From Chromohalobacter canadensis (GTDB lineage Bacteria > Pseudomonadota > Gammaproteobacteria > Pseudomonadales > Halomonadaceae): DNA of 64,000 bases. Where the stretch lies: assembly GCF_029544075.1 (NCBI RefSeq), contig NZ_JAJQJH010000009.1:79666-143665 (forward strand). The letters run 5' to 3'. A model generated the notes under the pieces. That model made no database searches and was not told the DNA's origin. It saw nothing but the letters and a program-made list of their open reading frames with translations. The translations under genes and the position numbers were made by a program. Below are positions 43,117-52,994 of the stretch, in pieces (position 1 is the stretch's first letter; the number at the start of each line of letters is the position of its first letter).

Positions 43117-44574
43117 CTAGAGCACCGGGGGGACGGTGTTGAAAGGCGTTCCCTGGAACATCGGATCGTCGCGTTCGCCGAGCTGGTGGAATTGGCGTTG
43201 ACTGCGATCCACGTAGTTGAGAATTTCGTAATAACGACGAATATTGCGAACGTAAATCACCGGCTCGCCGCCGCGTGCGTAGCCGTGATGGACCTTGCTA
43301 TACCATTTCTGCTTCTGCAGCAGGGGCAATGCCTTGCGTACGTCGATCCAGTTGTAAGGGTCGCCGCCCTGCATTTCGGCGATCTTCTGAGCATCGTAGA
43401 GGTGCCCCAGGCCGACGTTATAGGCGGCAAGCGCCATCCAGGTGCGGTCTGGCTCGGTAATCTCTTCCTGCAGACGACCCTTCACATGGCCGAGGTAGAT
43501 GGCGCCACCCTCGATGCTCTGTTCGGGGTCGAGTCGGTTGCTCACCCCGACCTCGGCGGCGGTGGCGTTGGTCAGCATCATCAGGCCGCGCACGCCGGTC
43601 GGTGAGGTCGCACGCGGCTTCCAGTGCGATTCTTGGTAGCCCAGTGCCGCCAATAGTTTCCAGTCGAAGCCGGAATCGCGTGCCGCTTGCTTGAAAGCGT
43701 CTTCATAGCGCGGCAAGCGATTTTGGGCATGACGGATGAAAAGGCTCGCTCCCACGTATTCGAGGTAATTGTCGTGACCGAAGTAGCGTGCGATCAGATC
43801 CGCCAGGTCGCCGTGCTCTCGAAGACGCGCGATAAACTGATTGGCGGCTTGCAGGAGGGCCACGCCGCTATTTTTGGGGAGCGCCCACACCAGGCTTTGC
43901 GGGTCGCCAAGAGGAAAGCCACTCTCAACGTCGGGAAAGAACAACCGATTGAGCTTGAATTGATGAGCATAGACGACGGCGGCATCAAGCTCGCCGTTCT
44001 CGACCATTTCGATGAGGTCGGTGACTTCCAGTTCGTCGGTTTCTTGCCAAGTCAACTCGGGGAGGGATGCCTGGAGGTCGCGTAAGGCATGACCGGTTCC
44101 CGAGCCGCGCAGCGCGGCGATGTCCAGTCCCAGGAGGTCTTCTGGTGCCTTGGGCGGCGTGATGCCATGGTGATAGATGACCATGGGCTGCATCGACATG
44201 ATCGGGCGGGTGTAATTCACTCCAGGCTCGGCAGGGTCGAGCGCCAGGGTGGCGGCGCCGACGTCGGCACGGCCATCGCGCACGGCGCTGAGCACCTCGC
44301 CGATGCTGCCCTGGCTATCGATCGACAGGCTGACGTTTAGCTCCTCGGCGAATTGCCGTACCAGCTCGTATTCGAACCCCGTCGGGCCGTGGCGACCTTC
44401 GTAATAGGTCGATGGCGTATTGCGGGTAAACACCTGGATAAAGTCACGCGAGAAAACCTCCGACAACGCAGCGTCCCGAATTGGGAGCGTGCGGCCGTCA
44501 GGAATCAGCAGCGCCAGTAGGGCGACGAGTGCGGTCGCAGCTGGACGCATATAGCGTAAGAGAGCATCAAGCAT
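43117..44574 (-). CDS. mltF: Membrane-bound lytic murein transglycosylase F
   Basis: The 485-residue protein has an N-terminal membrane segment (about residues 10-25) without an obvious lipobox, a family 3 solute-binding-like domain ([34 protein letters not shown]) and a C-terminal SLT domain with catalytic Glu315 in [28 protein letters not shown] and [18 protein letters not shown]. This two-domain layout is diagnostic for MltF. It cleaves peptidoglycan glycan strands from the outer-membrane or periplasmic side. It is divergent from purL with a 191-base gap. Confidence 0.95.
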   Translation of the reverse strand: MLDALLRYMRPAATALVALLALLIPDGRTLPIRDAALSEVFSRDFIQVFTRNTPSTYYEGRHGPTGFEYELVRQFAEELNVSLSIDSQGSIGEVLSAVRDGRADVGAATLALDPAEPGVNYTRPIMSMQPMVIYHHGITPPKAPEDLLGLDIAALRGSGTGHALRDLQASLPELTWQETDELEVTDLIEMVENGELDAAVVYAHQFKLNRLFFPDVESGFPLGDPQSLVWALPKNSGVALLQAANQFIARLREHGDLADLIARYFGHDNYLEYVGASLFIRHAQNRLPRYEDAFKQAARDSGFDWKLLAALGYQESHWKPRATSPTGVRGLMMLTNATAAEVGVSNRLDPEQSIEGGAIYLGHVKGRLQEEITEPDRTWMALAAYNVGLGHLYDAQKIAEMQGGDPYNWIDVRKALPLLQKQKWYSKVHHGYARGGEPVIYVRNIRRYYEILNYVDRSQRQFHQLGERDDPMFQGTPFNTVPPVL

Positions 44575-44765
44575 GCCAGTTCTAGTCAGCGATGAGAGGG
44601 GCCACCTTAGCGGGCGTTGTGCCTTGTGTCACCTGGCGGCGATTCCACGCAATGGATGGGGGCGTGAAGGCGTCTTCGCCCGTGAGCGGCTTTTCCATTA
44701 TCATGGGGGCTCATTGGCCGCCGCCCGCGGCATCGTCTACCTGTTGTCCCAGAGGCCTATTCGAC

Positions 44766-47700
44766 ATGCTCGAACTGCGAGGAGCGCCCGCCCTTTCCGC
44801 TTTCCGCCATGCCAAGCTGTTAGCCGCGTTGCGTGATGCCGTGCCCGAGGTCGAGGCGTTGCACGCCGATTATGTTCACTTCGTCGACCACCAGGAGGAT
44901 CTCGACGACACGGCGCGCGAGGTGCTGGCGCAACTGCTGACCTACGGTCCCGTGCGCGATGGCGCCGACGCCGAGTCCGAAGGCCAGCTGTTTCTGGTCG
45001 TGCCGCGTCTGGGCACGTTGTCGCCGTGGTCCTCCAAGGCCACCGATATCGCCCACAATTGCGGCCTGCATCAGGTGCGGCGCATCGAGCGCGGCATTGC
45101 CTACCGCGTGACGCTGGGGGGCAAGCTCGGCGAGGCGACGTTCGCGGCGCTCGTCGCGGTGCTTCACGACCCCATGACCGAAACGGTGCTGGCCGATGCC
45201 AGCGATGCCGCCAAGCTGTTCGAGCAGCACGAGCCGGCGCCGCTGGGGCGGGTCGACGTGCTCGGCGGTGGGCGTGCCGCGCTGGCCGAGGCCAATGATG
45301 CTCTGGGGCTGGCGCTGGCCGACGACGAGATCGACTATCTACTCGAGGCCTTCCAAGGGCTCGATCGCAATCCCACCGATGTCGAACTGATGATGTTCGC
45401 GCAGGCCAATTCCGAGCACTGCCGGCATAAGATCTTCAATGCCGGTTGGTATGTCGACGGCGAGGAGCAGCCGCATTCGCTGTTCAAGATGATCAAGAAC
45501 ACCTATGCGTGTTCCAGCGACGGGATCCTTTCCGCCTATAGCGATAACGCCGCCGTGATTCGTGGCACCGAAGCTGGACGCTTCTTCGCCGCGCCTTGGC
45601 TGCCGGGCCGCGAGCAGGAAACGCGTTACGCGGCGACGCAGGAGCCAATCCATATCTTGATGAAGGTGGAAACCCACAACCACCCGACGGCTATAGCACC
45701 GCACCCCGGTGCAGCGACCGGCGCCGGCGGCGAGATTCGTGACGAAGGCGCCACGGGCGTTGGCGGCAAGCCCAAGGCCGGGCTGACCGGGTTTGCGGTC
45801 TCCAACCTGCGTATTCCCGAGTTCGTGCAGCCCTGGGAAGCCTTCGATTACGGCAAGCCCGCGCGCATTCAGTCGGCGCTGGACATCATGCTGAAAGCTC
45901 CCATCGGTGGTGCGTCGTTCAACAACGAGTTCGGGCGCCCCAACCTGACCGGCTTCTTCCGCACCTTTGAGCAGGACGCAGAGGGTGCCGGCGGCATTGA
46001 GCGGCGCGGTTACCATAAGCCGGTGATGCTGGCCGGCGGCTACGGCAATATTCGCGAGGGCCATGTCGCCAAGGGCGAGATCCCGGTCGGCGCCAAGCTG
46101 ATCGTGATGGGGGGGCCGGCGATGCTGATCGGCCTTGGCGGTGGCGCGGCCTCGAGCATGGCCTCGGGTGCCTCTAGTGAGGATCTCGACTTCGCCTCCG
46201 TGCAGCGTGACAACCCGGAAATGGAACGCCGCGCCCAGGAAGTCATCGACCGCTGCTGGGCGCTAGGCGATGACAACCCCCTCTGTTTCATTCACGACGT
46301 GGGCGCCGGCGGGCTTTCCAACGCCTTGCCGGAACTGGTCAAGGATGGCGGTCGCGGCGGGCGTTTCGAGTTGCGTGACGTGCCCAATGCCGAGCCTGGC
46401 ATGAGCCCGCTGGCCATCTGGTGCAGCGAGGCCCAGGAGCGCTATGTGCTGGCGGTGGTACCGGACGATCTCGAGGTGTTCGATACGCTGTGCGCGCGTG
46501 AACGCTGCCCTTACGCTGTGGTTGGCGAGGCCACCGAAGCGCACCATTTGGACATCCGTGACGGGCATTTCGACACCCGCCCCGTCGACCTCCCGATGAG
46601 TGTGCTGTTCGGCAAACCACCCAAGATGACGCGCTCCTTCGAGCGTCATTCATTGGTCATGCCGGGACTGGGACTCGACAATCTCGACCTGCGTGAGGCG
46701 CTGGATCGTGTGCTACGTCTGCCGACGGTGGCTTCTAAGAGCTTCTTGATCACTATTGGCGATCGCTCGATCACGGGGATGGTGGCTCGCGATCAAATGG
46801 TGGGTCCCTGGCAGGTGCCAGTGGCCGACTGCGCGGTGACCACGGCGAGTTTCGATACGCATGCGGGTGAGGCCATGGCGCTCGGCGAGCGACCGCCGGT
46901 GGCATTGGTCGACCCGGCGGCCAGTGCGCGTTTGGCGGTGGCCGAAGCGATCACCAACCTGGCAGCGGCGCCGATCGCCAAGCTTTCCGACGTCAAGCTC
47001 TCCGCCAACTGGATGAGCGCTGCTGAGCACGTCGGCGAGAATCAGGCATTGTTCGATGCCGTACATGCCGTGGGCATGGAACTCTGCCCGGCGCTCGGCA
47101 TCGCCATTCCGGTGGGCAAGGACTCGATGTCCATGCGCACCGCGTGGCAGGAAGAGACCGCCAAGGGCGAGCGTGAAGACAAGAGCGTCACCGCGCCGCT
47201 GACGCTCGATATCACCGGTTTCGCGCCGGTCACCGATGCCATGCGCACCCTGACCCCGCAGTTGCGACTGGATCAGGACGAAAGCGATCTGATCCTGATC
47301 GACCTGGGGCGTGGTCAGAATCGTCTCGGTGGGTCGGCGTTGGCGCAGGTGTATGGGCAGGTCGGTGACGTGTGTCCCGATCTCGAGGATGCCGAGGACC
47401 TTAAAGCCTTCTTCGCCGTCATTCAGGGTCTCAATGCCGACGGCAAGCTGCTCGCCTACCACGACCGCAGCGACGGCGGCTTGCTGGTGACGTTGCTGGA
47501 AATGGCCTTCGCGGCGCGCGGCGGGTTGGAGATCAAGCTCGACTGGTTGATCGACGATGCTTATGAAGCCTTCGATGCCCTGTTCGCCGAGGAGTTGGGG
47601 GCGGTGATTCAGGTCAATCGCCGCGACACCGAGTTCGTGCTCGCCCAGCTCGCCGCCGCAGGACTTGAAACCAGCGGTGTAGTCGCCCGGCCTCGCTACG

Positions 47701-48707
47701 ACGATCAGGTGCGCGTCACGCTCTTCGAAGAGCCGCTCCTAGAAACCACGCGGGCCATCGCGCAGCGTACCTGGACCGAGACCAGCTACCGCATGCAGGC
47801 GCTGCGCGACAATCCGCAATGTGCCAAATCCGAATTCGATGCCTTGCTCGATCTTCGTGATCCGGGGCTTTCGGCGCACCCGAGCTTCGATGTCGATGAC
47901 GACATCGCCGCGCCCTATGTAGGACGTGGCGAGAAACCTCGTGTGGCGGTATTGCGCGAGCAGGGCGTCAACGGGCATGTCGAGATGGCGGCAGCGTTCG
48001 ATCATGCTGGCTTCGCGGCCGTCGACGTGCACATGAGTGACATCCTCGAAGGGCGCGTCGATCTGGCGACCATGAAGGGGCTGGTCGCGTGTGGCGGCTT
48101 CTCGTACGGCGACGTGCTCGGCGCTGGCGGTGGCTGGGCCAAGTCGGTGCTTTTCAACAGTCGCGCCCGCGATGCCTTCGAAGGCTTCTTCCAGCGTGAT
48201 GACAGCTTCTCGCTGGGGGTATGCAACGGCTGCCAGATGCTTTCGCAGCTCAAATCGTTGATTCCCGGTGCCGAGAACTGGCCGCGTTTCGTGCGCAACG
48301 AGTCCGAGCAGTTCGAGGCGCGCGTGAGCATGGTCCAGGTCGAGAAGAGTCCCTCGATCCTGCTGGCCGGGATGGAAGGCTCGCGCCTGCCGATCGCCGT
48401 GGCGCACGGCGAGGGTCGCGCCGAGTTCCGTGACAGTGGCCACTTGCGCGGCATGCAGACCAGCGATCAGATCGCCATGCGGTATGTGGACAACTATGGT
48501 CAGGTGACGACGCGCTATCCCGCCAACCCCAATGGCTCTTCCGCGGGGATTACGGGGCTGACCACACCGGATGGACGCGTGACCATCATGATGCCGCACC
48601 CCGAACGTGTGGCACGGGCGGTGACCAACTCCTGGCGTCCCGACGAATGGCGGCAGGATGGCGCCTGGATGCGCCTTTTCCGTAACGCGCGCGTCTGGGT
48701 GGATTGA
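44766..48707 (+). CDS. purL: Phosphoribosylformylglycinamidine synthase, single-chain PurL
   Basis: ATG 44766 ([19 protein letters not shown]) is the conserved start, giving 1313 residues; the 58 codons open upstream are not part of the family. It has the N-terminal PurS-like domain, two AIRS-type halves ([35 protein letters not shown] comes later) and a C-terminal class I glutaminase with nucleophile Cys in [11 protein letters not shown] and the His/Glu in MPHPERV. It makes FGAM from FGAR, glutamine and ATP in purine synthesis. The single-chain form is usual in gammaproteobacteria. It is monocistronic. Confidence 0.97.
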   Translation: MLELRGAPALSAFRHAKLLAALRDAVPEVEALHADYVHFVDHQEDLDDTAREVLAQLLTYGPVRDGADAESEGQLFLVVPRLGTLSPWSSKATDIAHNCGLHQVRRIERGIAYRVTLGGKLGEATFAALVAVLHDPMTETVLADASDAAKLFEQHEPAPLGRVDVLGGGRAALAEANDALGLALADDEIDYLLEAFQGLDRNPTDVELMMFAQANSEHCRHKIFNAGWYVDGEEQPHSLFKMIKNTYACSSDGILSAYSDNAAVIRGTEAGRFFAAPWLPGREQETRYAATQEPIHILMKVETHNHPTAIAPHPGAATGAGGEIRDEGATGVGGKPKAGLTGFAVSNLRIPEFVQPWEAFDYGKPARIQSALDIMLKAPIGGASFNNEFGRPNLTGFFRTFEQDAEGAGGIERRGYHKPVMLAGGYGNIREGHVAKGEIPVGAKLIVMGGPAMLIGLGGGAASSMASGASSEDLDFASVQRDNPEMERRAQEVIDRCWALGDDNPLCFIHDVGAGGLSNALPELVKDGGRGGRFELRDVPNAEPGMSPLAIWCSEAQERYVLAVVPDDLEVFDTLCARERCPYAVVGEATEAHHLDIRDGHFDTRPVDLPMSVLFGKPPKMTRSFERHSLVMPGLGLDNLDLREALDRVLRLPTVASKSFLITIGDRSITGMVARDQMVGPWQVPVADCAVTTASFDTHAGEAMALGERPPVALVDPAASARLAVAEAITNLAAAPIAKLSDVKLSANWMSAAEHVGENQALFDAVHAVGMELCPALGIAIPVGKDSMSMRTAWQEETAKGEREDKSVTAPLTLDITGFAPVTDAMRTLTPQLRLDQDESDLILIDLGRGQNRLGGSALAQVYGQVGDVCPDLEDAEDLKAFFAVIQGLNADGKLLAYHDRSDGGLLVTLLEMAFAARGGLEIKLDWLIDDAYEAFDALFAEELGAVIQVNRRDTEFVLAQLAAAGLETSGVVARPRYDDQVRVTLFEEPLLETTRAIAQRTWTETSYRMQALRDNPQCAKSEFDALLDLRDPGLSAHPSFDVDDDIAAPYVGRGEKPRVAVLREQGVNGHVEMAAAFDHAGFAAVDVHMSDILEGRVDLATMKGLVACGGFSYGDVLGAGGGWAKSVLFNSRARDAFEGFFQRDDSFSLGVCNGCQMLSQLKSLIPGAENWPRFVRNESEQFEARVSMVQVEKSPSILLAGMEGSRLPIAVAHGEGRAEFRDSGHLRGMQTSDQIAMRYVDNYGQVTTRYPANPNGSSAGITGLTTPDGRVTIMMPHPERVARAVTNSWRPDEWRQDGAWMRLFRNARVWVD

Positions 48708-48816
48708 TGTTCGGCCTTGCGTGACGAATGGTGGTGCCTGTTGGCTTCTCGCATGATCCACAGGCGCCTCGAAATGCGTTAGGTTGATCGGGTATGTTTT
48801 ATCCATGGGCCCGCCA

Positions 48817-49563
48817 ATGACACACGACTCTAACTCCCAGCGACGCGGAGGCTTCTCTCACGCGGGTGTCGCGGACTCGCGCGCGGGTCCTGCGAGGCTT
48901 AGTGACAAGGTCTATGGCGTTATAGTCGAGCGTATTCTTCAAGGGGAGTACGACGAAGGTCATCGGCTACCCTCCGAGGCCAAACTGGCCGAAATGAATC
49001 AAGTCTCTCGGCCCATCGTGCGCCAGGCCTTGTCACGGCTCCGGGAGGATGGCCTGGTGAGATCGCAGCGTGGCGCGGGCAGTTACGTGATGCGTCGCCC
49101 AGACCGTGCCATGCTGGACTTCGCCCCGCTGGACAGCCTGGCGGACATGCAGCGTTGTTTCGAGTTCCGCGCGGCGCTCGAGGGCGAGTCGGCACGTGCG
49201 GCCACGCAGTATGCCTCGACCGCGGCGATCAGGGAGATCGAGAAGGCCCTGCAGCGCCTGGAAACCTGTATCCAGGAAGGCGAGCTCGGGGTGGACGCGG
49301 ATTTCGGCTTTCACCTCGCGGTGGCCAACGCCACCAACAACCGATTTTTCACCGATACCCTCCTGTCCCTCCAAACACAGATCAATTTCGGCCAGAACCT
49401 GGCGCGCAACCTCGGGCTACGTCGTCCGGGGCTGCATTTGCCGGAAGTCCAGGAAGAGCATGTGCGAATCTTCGAGGCCATTCGTGCTGGCGATGCCGAA
49501 CTGGCCTGCCAGCGGATGCGCGAGCACATCGGCAACTCGCGCCGTCGGGTATTCGAAGGGTAG
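48817..49563 (+). CDS. GntR family regulator (FadR/FCD) of the tartrate operon
   Basis: ATG 48817 (MTHDSNSQRRGGF) gives 248 residues; ATG 48805 is also possible, and neither has a strong ribosome site. The winged helix reads LSDKVYGVIVERILQGEYDEGHRLPSEAKLAEMNQVSRPIVRQALSRLREDGLVRSQRGAGSYV, followed by an FCD domain with metal-binding histidine candidates in ADFGFHLAVANAT and EEHVRIFEAI and REHIGNS. It precedes a carboxylate transporter and two tartrate-type enzymes on the same strand and is the likely local regulator with a dicarboxylate effector (inferred). Confidence 0.9.
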   Translation: MTHDSNSQRRGGFSHAGVADSRAGPARLSDKVYGVIVERILQGEYDEGHRLPSEAKLAEMNQVSRPIVRQALSRLREDGLVRSQRGAGSYVMRRPDRAMLDFAPLDSLADMQRCFEFRAALEGESARAATQYASTAAIREIEKALQRLETCIQEGELGVDADFGFHLAVANATNNRFFTDTLLSLQTQINFGQNLARNLGLRRPGLHLPEVQEEHVRIFEAIRAGDAELACQRMREHIGNSRRRVFEG

Positions 49564-49897
49564 CCACGTCATCTGGCAGCGTGTGACAAAACTCCTAAAA
49601 CAACTTGGCTAAAGTTGTTCCTGCCTTCTCCAAAAGACTTGCTTACTAATAAAACTTTGTTTTTATTGTTTAAATTTTTTTGATTCTGTGCGGAGGAACA
49701 TGTTTTTCCTGCGTGCTCCGACTAAGGTCTACCTTCTTATGGTGGACAGATTTTACAAGTTGGCTAGCTTCAAAGGTGCGGTATGCATTTCCCCGACACG
49801 AAATGCGTATGACGTTTCATTCGCTCCGCCATGACGGTGACAAGAACAATCGAGCGGAAAACGTCGCCAGACCACAAGAAGACCAAGGAGTACGCCA
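49564..49897. other. Regulatory gap upstream of tctC
   Basis: This 334-base gap lies between the gntR gene and tctC. It holds one exact inverted repeat (49599-49619), an AT-rich stretch at about 49620-49690 that stands out from the GC-rich surroundings and probably contains the operon promoter, and AAGGAG before the tctC ATG. I could not pick a convincing -35/-10 pair, and I see no gene in it. Confidence 0.55.
49599..49619. promoter_or_regulatory. Inverted repeat, candidate GntR operator
   Basis: AACAACTT (49599-49606) and AAGTTGTT (49612-49619) are exact complements around GGCTA. No T-run follows, so it is more likely a dimer-binding site than a terminator of gntR. It lies 36 bases after the gntR stop and just ahead of the AT-rich promoter region of the tctC operon. 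Confidence 0.5.
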
Positions 49898-50857
49898 ATG
49901 ACACTCGCCACGACACGCTGGGTAGGCTCGCTCACCCTGATGGCTGCCCTGGGCATGCCGGGCATCGCCCTCGCCGAGTACCCCGAACAACCCATTACCT
50001 ACACGATTCCGTTCGACCCAGGTGGCGAGTCCGACGTCACCGCACGCTTCCAGGAGCCTCATCTGGAAGAAATTCTGGGGGTCGATGTCAACGTCAATCA
50101 CCGTCCTGGCGGTGGGGGCGCCGTCGGCTGGAGCGAGTTCCAGAGCAACGCCGAGCCCACGGGATACGAGATGATCGGGGTGAATATCCCGCATATCATC
50201 GCCCAGCCCATCATGCGTGAGAATGCCGGTTACGAAACCGACAACTGGAAGATCGTGACCTTTTTCCACACCACGCCCAATGCCTTGATCGTTCCCAAGG
50301 ACAGCCAGTTCGAGACGCTCGACGACTTGGTTCAATACGCCAAGGAGAACCCGCAGGCGGTGACTCTGGGCGGTAGCGGGACCTTCAGCGCCAACCATCT
50401 GGGCGCCTTGCGCCTGGAGCGCGAAGCCGGTATCGACGTGACCTACATTCCGTTCACGGGAACGGGGCCGTTGCCGGCGGCGGTCCAGGGGAACCATGTA
50501 TCGGGGATCTTCAACTATTCGATGCTCGGCGTGCAGATGCAGGATAACGCCCGTGTCCTGGCCGTGGCCTCGGAAGAACGCGTCCCCGCGCTTCCGGACG
50601 TACCGACGTTCAAGGAGCTGGGCTATGACATCGTTGGCGGTGCCTATCGCGGTGTGGCCGTGCCCAAGGGAACGCCGGACGAGATCGTCAACACGCTGGA
50701 AGAGGCCTTCGCGAAGACCAACGAGCGTATCGCCGAGAAGCAGGAGCCGCTTGGCTTCGTCATGACCGATATCACCGATGGCGAAGTGGACGAGGTCATG
50801 CAGCAACTCAAGTCGGCTTACCAACCTATCCTCGAAGAAGCCAAAGCCAACCAATAA
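49898..50857 (+). CDS. tctC: TTT substrate-binding protein TctC (tartrate cluster)
   Basis: The 319-residue protein has a signal peptide (WVGSLTLMAALGMPGIALA, cleavage before EYPEQP) and the Bug/TctC pattern YPEQPITYTIPFDPGGESDVTARF, GSGTFSANHLGALRLE, YIPFTGTGPLPAAVQGNHVSG and LPDVPTFKELGYDIVGG. AAGGAG stands seven bases before the ATG. It is the periplasmic receptor of the second TTT carrier in this window and differs clearly from the first TctC (15256-16275), so the two systems bind different acids. The catabolic genes downstream suggest tartrate or a related dicarboxylate. Confidence 0.94.
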   Translation: MTLATTRWVGSLTLMAALGMPGIALAEYPEQPITYTIPFDPGGESDVTARFQEPHLEEILGVDVNVNHRPGGGGAVGWSEFQSNAEPTGYEMIGVNIPHIIAQPIMRENAGYETDNWKIVTFFHTTPNALIVPKDSQFETLDDLVQYAKENPQAVTLGGSGTFSANHLGALRLEREAGIDVTYIPFTGTGPLPAAVQGNHVSGIFNYSMLGVQMQDNARVLAVASEERVPALPDVPTFKELGYDIVGGAYRGVAVPKGTPDEIVNTLEEAFAKTNERIAEKQEPLGFVMTDITDGEVDEVMQQLKSAYQPILEEAKANQ

Positions 50858-50872
50858 CACGACATGATGCGT

Positions 50873-50911
50873 CACCCGTCCCTGCAAGCCTTCTTGGCGC
50901 AGGGACGGGTG
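50873..50911 (+). other. Intercistronic hairpin between tctC and tctA
   Basis: CACCCGTCCCTGC (50873-50885) and GCAGGGACGGGTG (50899-50911) form a perfect 13-base stem around a 13-base loop, in which AAG and CTT may pair further. No T-tract follows. It begins 15 bases after the tctC stop and ends 49 bases before tctA. Such hairpins often protect the upstream message, which would keep the binding protein more abundant than the permeases. Confidence 0.75.
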
Positions 50912-50960
50912 CCGGCCGCTCATATGACGCGACCCATCATGCGAAAAGGGGAGTTGGCTC

Positions 50961-52502
50961 ATGGACATGTTACTGGAAGCCCTGTTTTCGATCCTTACCC
51001 TCGAAGGGCTCGCCACAATCCTGTGCGGGGTAACGGCAGGGTTGTTCATCGGCGCCCTGCCGGGCTTGACGGCCACCATGGCGCTGGCGGTGCTGTTGCC
51101 GTTCACCTTCACGATGTCGCCCCTGCAAGGCCTGATGGCGCTGGGGGCGGTCTATATGGGCGCCATCTATGGTGGCGCCTTCACGGCCATCCTGATCAAT
51201 ACGCCCGGGACACCGTCGTCCATCGCCACGACGTTCGACGGTTATCCCATGGCGCGCCAGGGACGGGCCTACGAAGCCCTGGCCGCCGCGACCATCGCCT
51301 CGGTGGTCGGCGGCATCATTGGGGTGGCTTTCCTGCTCTTGCTGGCGCCGCCCCTGGCAAGGCTTGCCGTGGTGTTCGGACCGGCCGAGATGTTCTGGGT
51401 AGCATTGTTGGGCCTGACCCTGGTGGCCAGTCTCTCGAGCGGGTCGCTGCTTAAGGGATTGCTAGGTGGTTGCATCGGCATGCTGCTGAGCACCATCGGT
51501 GTCTCGCCGATCGGTGGCGAGACTCGCTTCATCTTCGGCATACCGGCGCTGCAGGGTGGCATTGAACTGATCGTCGCCCTGATCGGCCTGTTCGTGATTC
51601 CCGAGCTGATCTCGATGGCGGCCCAGGGGCGGGGCGCCTTGCCGGAAAGCGGCAAGCTTCAGGGAGGCGCGGGCTCGGCCATCATGCGCATGGGCCGGCA
51701 TATCTTCGGCAAGCCCATCAACCTGATTCGCTCATGCATCATCGGGCAGATCATCGCCATCATCCCGGGGGCGGGGGGGAATGTCACCAGTCTGGTGGCA
51801 TACAACGAAGCCCGCCGTTTCTCCAGGGATCCGTCATCGTTCGGCAAGGGCAACGTCGATGGCGTGATCGCCTCGGAGTCGAGCAACAACGTCATGGTGG
51901 CGGGCAGCATGGTGCCGCTGCTGACTCTGGGCATTCCCGGCGCGCCGCCGGATGCCATCATCCTCGGGGTGTTGCTCATGCATGGCCTGCGTCCGGGGCT
52001 GGATCTGTTCACCGAAACCGGGGTGCTGACCAATGGCTTCATTCTCTCGATGGGCTTCGCGGCCATGTTCCTGCTGCCGGTCGGCCTGCTGGGCGGGCGC
52101 TTGATTCATCGCGTCGTGGTCAAGACGCCGTTTTACTTCCTGCTGCCGAGCATCGCCATGGTTACCATTCTGGGGACCTATGCGCTGCGTAACAGCATGA
52201 CCGACGTGTTCATCATGATGCTGCTGGGCTCGGTGGGGTATTTCCTGCGCCTGATCGGCATCCAGGCGGCGCCTATCGTCCTGGGTATGATTCTGGGTGT
52301 CATTGCCGAGAAGGGCTATGTACAGACCATGCTGACAGCCGTTGTCGACCCGATTCCCTGGCTGCGTCTATTGGCCAACCCGCTGTCCATCGTGCTGGCC
52401 TGCCTGGTGGTGCTGAGTGTCGCGACGACCCTGCTGCCGGGATGGCTGGAGCGTAGCGGACGCATGGCCAAGGTCGACTCGGACGAGGAGAAGACATCAT
52501 GA
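50961..52502 (+). CDS. tctA: TTT large permease TctA (tartrate cluster)
   Basis: The 513-residue polytopic protein has the TctA signatures GVTAGLFIGALPGLTATMALAVLLPFTFTMSPLQGLMALGAVYMGAIYGGAFTAILINTPGTPSSIATTFDGYPMA and, in the second half, IIAIIPGAGGNVTSLVAYNEARRFS. GGGGAG precedes the ATG at 50961. Its last four bases overlap tctB. It forms the transport channel fed by TctC. Compared with the first TctA in the window it shares the motifs but not the detailed sequence, so the two clusters are not a recent duplication. Confidence 0.95.
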   Translation: MDMLLEALFSILTLEGLATILCGVTAGLFIGALPGLTATMALAVLLPFTFTMSPLQGLMALGAVYMGAIYGGAFTAILINTPGTPSSIATTFDGYPMARQGRAYEALAAATIASVVGGIIGVAFLLLLAPPLARLAVVFGPAEMFWVALLGLTLVASLSSGSLLKGLLGGCIGMLLSTIGVSPIGGETRFIFGIPALQGGIELIVALIGLFVIPELISMAAQGRGALPESGKLQGGAGSAIMRMGRHIFGKPINLIRSCIIGQIIAIIPGAGGNVTSLVAYNEARRFSRDPSSFGKGNVDGVIASESSNNVMVAGSMVPLLTLGIPGAPPDAIILGVLLMHGLRPGLDLFTETGVLTNGFILSMGFAAMFLLPVGLLGGRLIHRVVVKTPFYFLLPSIAMVTILGTYALRNSMTDVFIMMLLGSVGYFLRLIGIQAAPIVLGMILGVIAEKGYVQTMLTAVVDPIPWLRLLANPLSIVLACLVVLSVATTLLPGWLERSGRMAKVDSDEEKTS

Positions 52503-52954
52503 CCCTGCGCCTCAACACCGACTTCGCCGCGGGGCTCTTCGGCTTGCTGTTCGCCGCCGTCCTGTGGTTCCCGCGCGAGGGCATGGGCCGGCTGAGCATC
52601 ATCTTTCCCCGCGCCATCCTGGTGATCATGGTCGTGCTGTCCCTGGCGCTGATCGTCAAGGCTTTCACCAAGCCGGCGGCGCGCGAGGTCACGATCGAAG
52701 GCAACCCGCGCCGCCTGGTGATCATGATCGCCGTCCTGTTCGTCTGGTGGTACGCCATCGACCTGCTGGGCTTTCTGGTGGCGACGGCCATCATTTTCTT
52801 CGGCCTGACCTGGTATCTGGCAAGCGTGGAAGGAGTCGTGTCCAGACGGCGCCTCGCACAGTGGGTACCGGTCGTCGCGCTTTTGATCGGCGTGTTCTAT
52901 CTCGCTTTCACGCAGGTTCTGAACGTCAGGCTGCCGTCCGGCATTTGGTCGTGA
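52499..52954 (+). CDS. tctB: TTT small permease TctB (tartrate cluster)
   Basis: The 151-residue protein has four hydrophobic helices and the TctB pattern FPRAILVIMVVLSLALIVKAF in its first half and LGFLVATAIIFFGLTWYLA plus a C-terminal FYLAFTQVLNVRLPSG. It overlaps tctA by four bases (ATGA) and is followed after 40 bases by the dehydratase gene. The operon order C-A-B here differs from C-B-A in the first cluster, another sign that the two systems have separate histories. Confidence 0.92.
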   Translation: MTLRLNTDFAAGLFGLLFAAVLWFPREGMGRLSIIFPRAILVIMVVLSLALIVKAFTKPAAREVTIEGNPRRLVIMIAVLFVWWYAIDLLGFLVATAIIFFGLTWYLASVEGVVSRRRLAQWVPVVALLIGVFYLAFTQVLNVRLPSGIWS

Positions 52955-52994
52955 TCGCTCAGTCATTCTCTCGGCTGCAAGACAAGGAGCAAGC

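Noticed and set aside
47739..48806. 355-codon frame on the minus strand opposite the purL 3' end
   Set aside because: It is a low-information shadow of a conserved purL region, without a ribosome site or domain.
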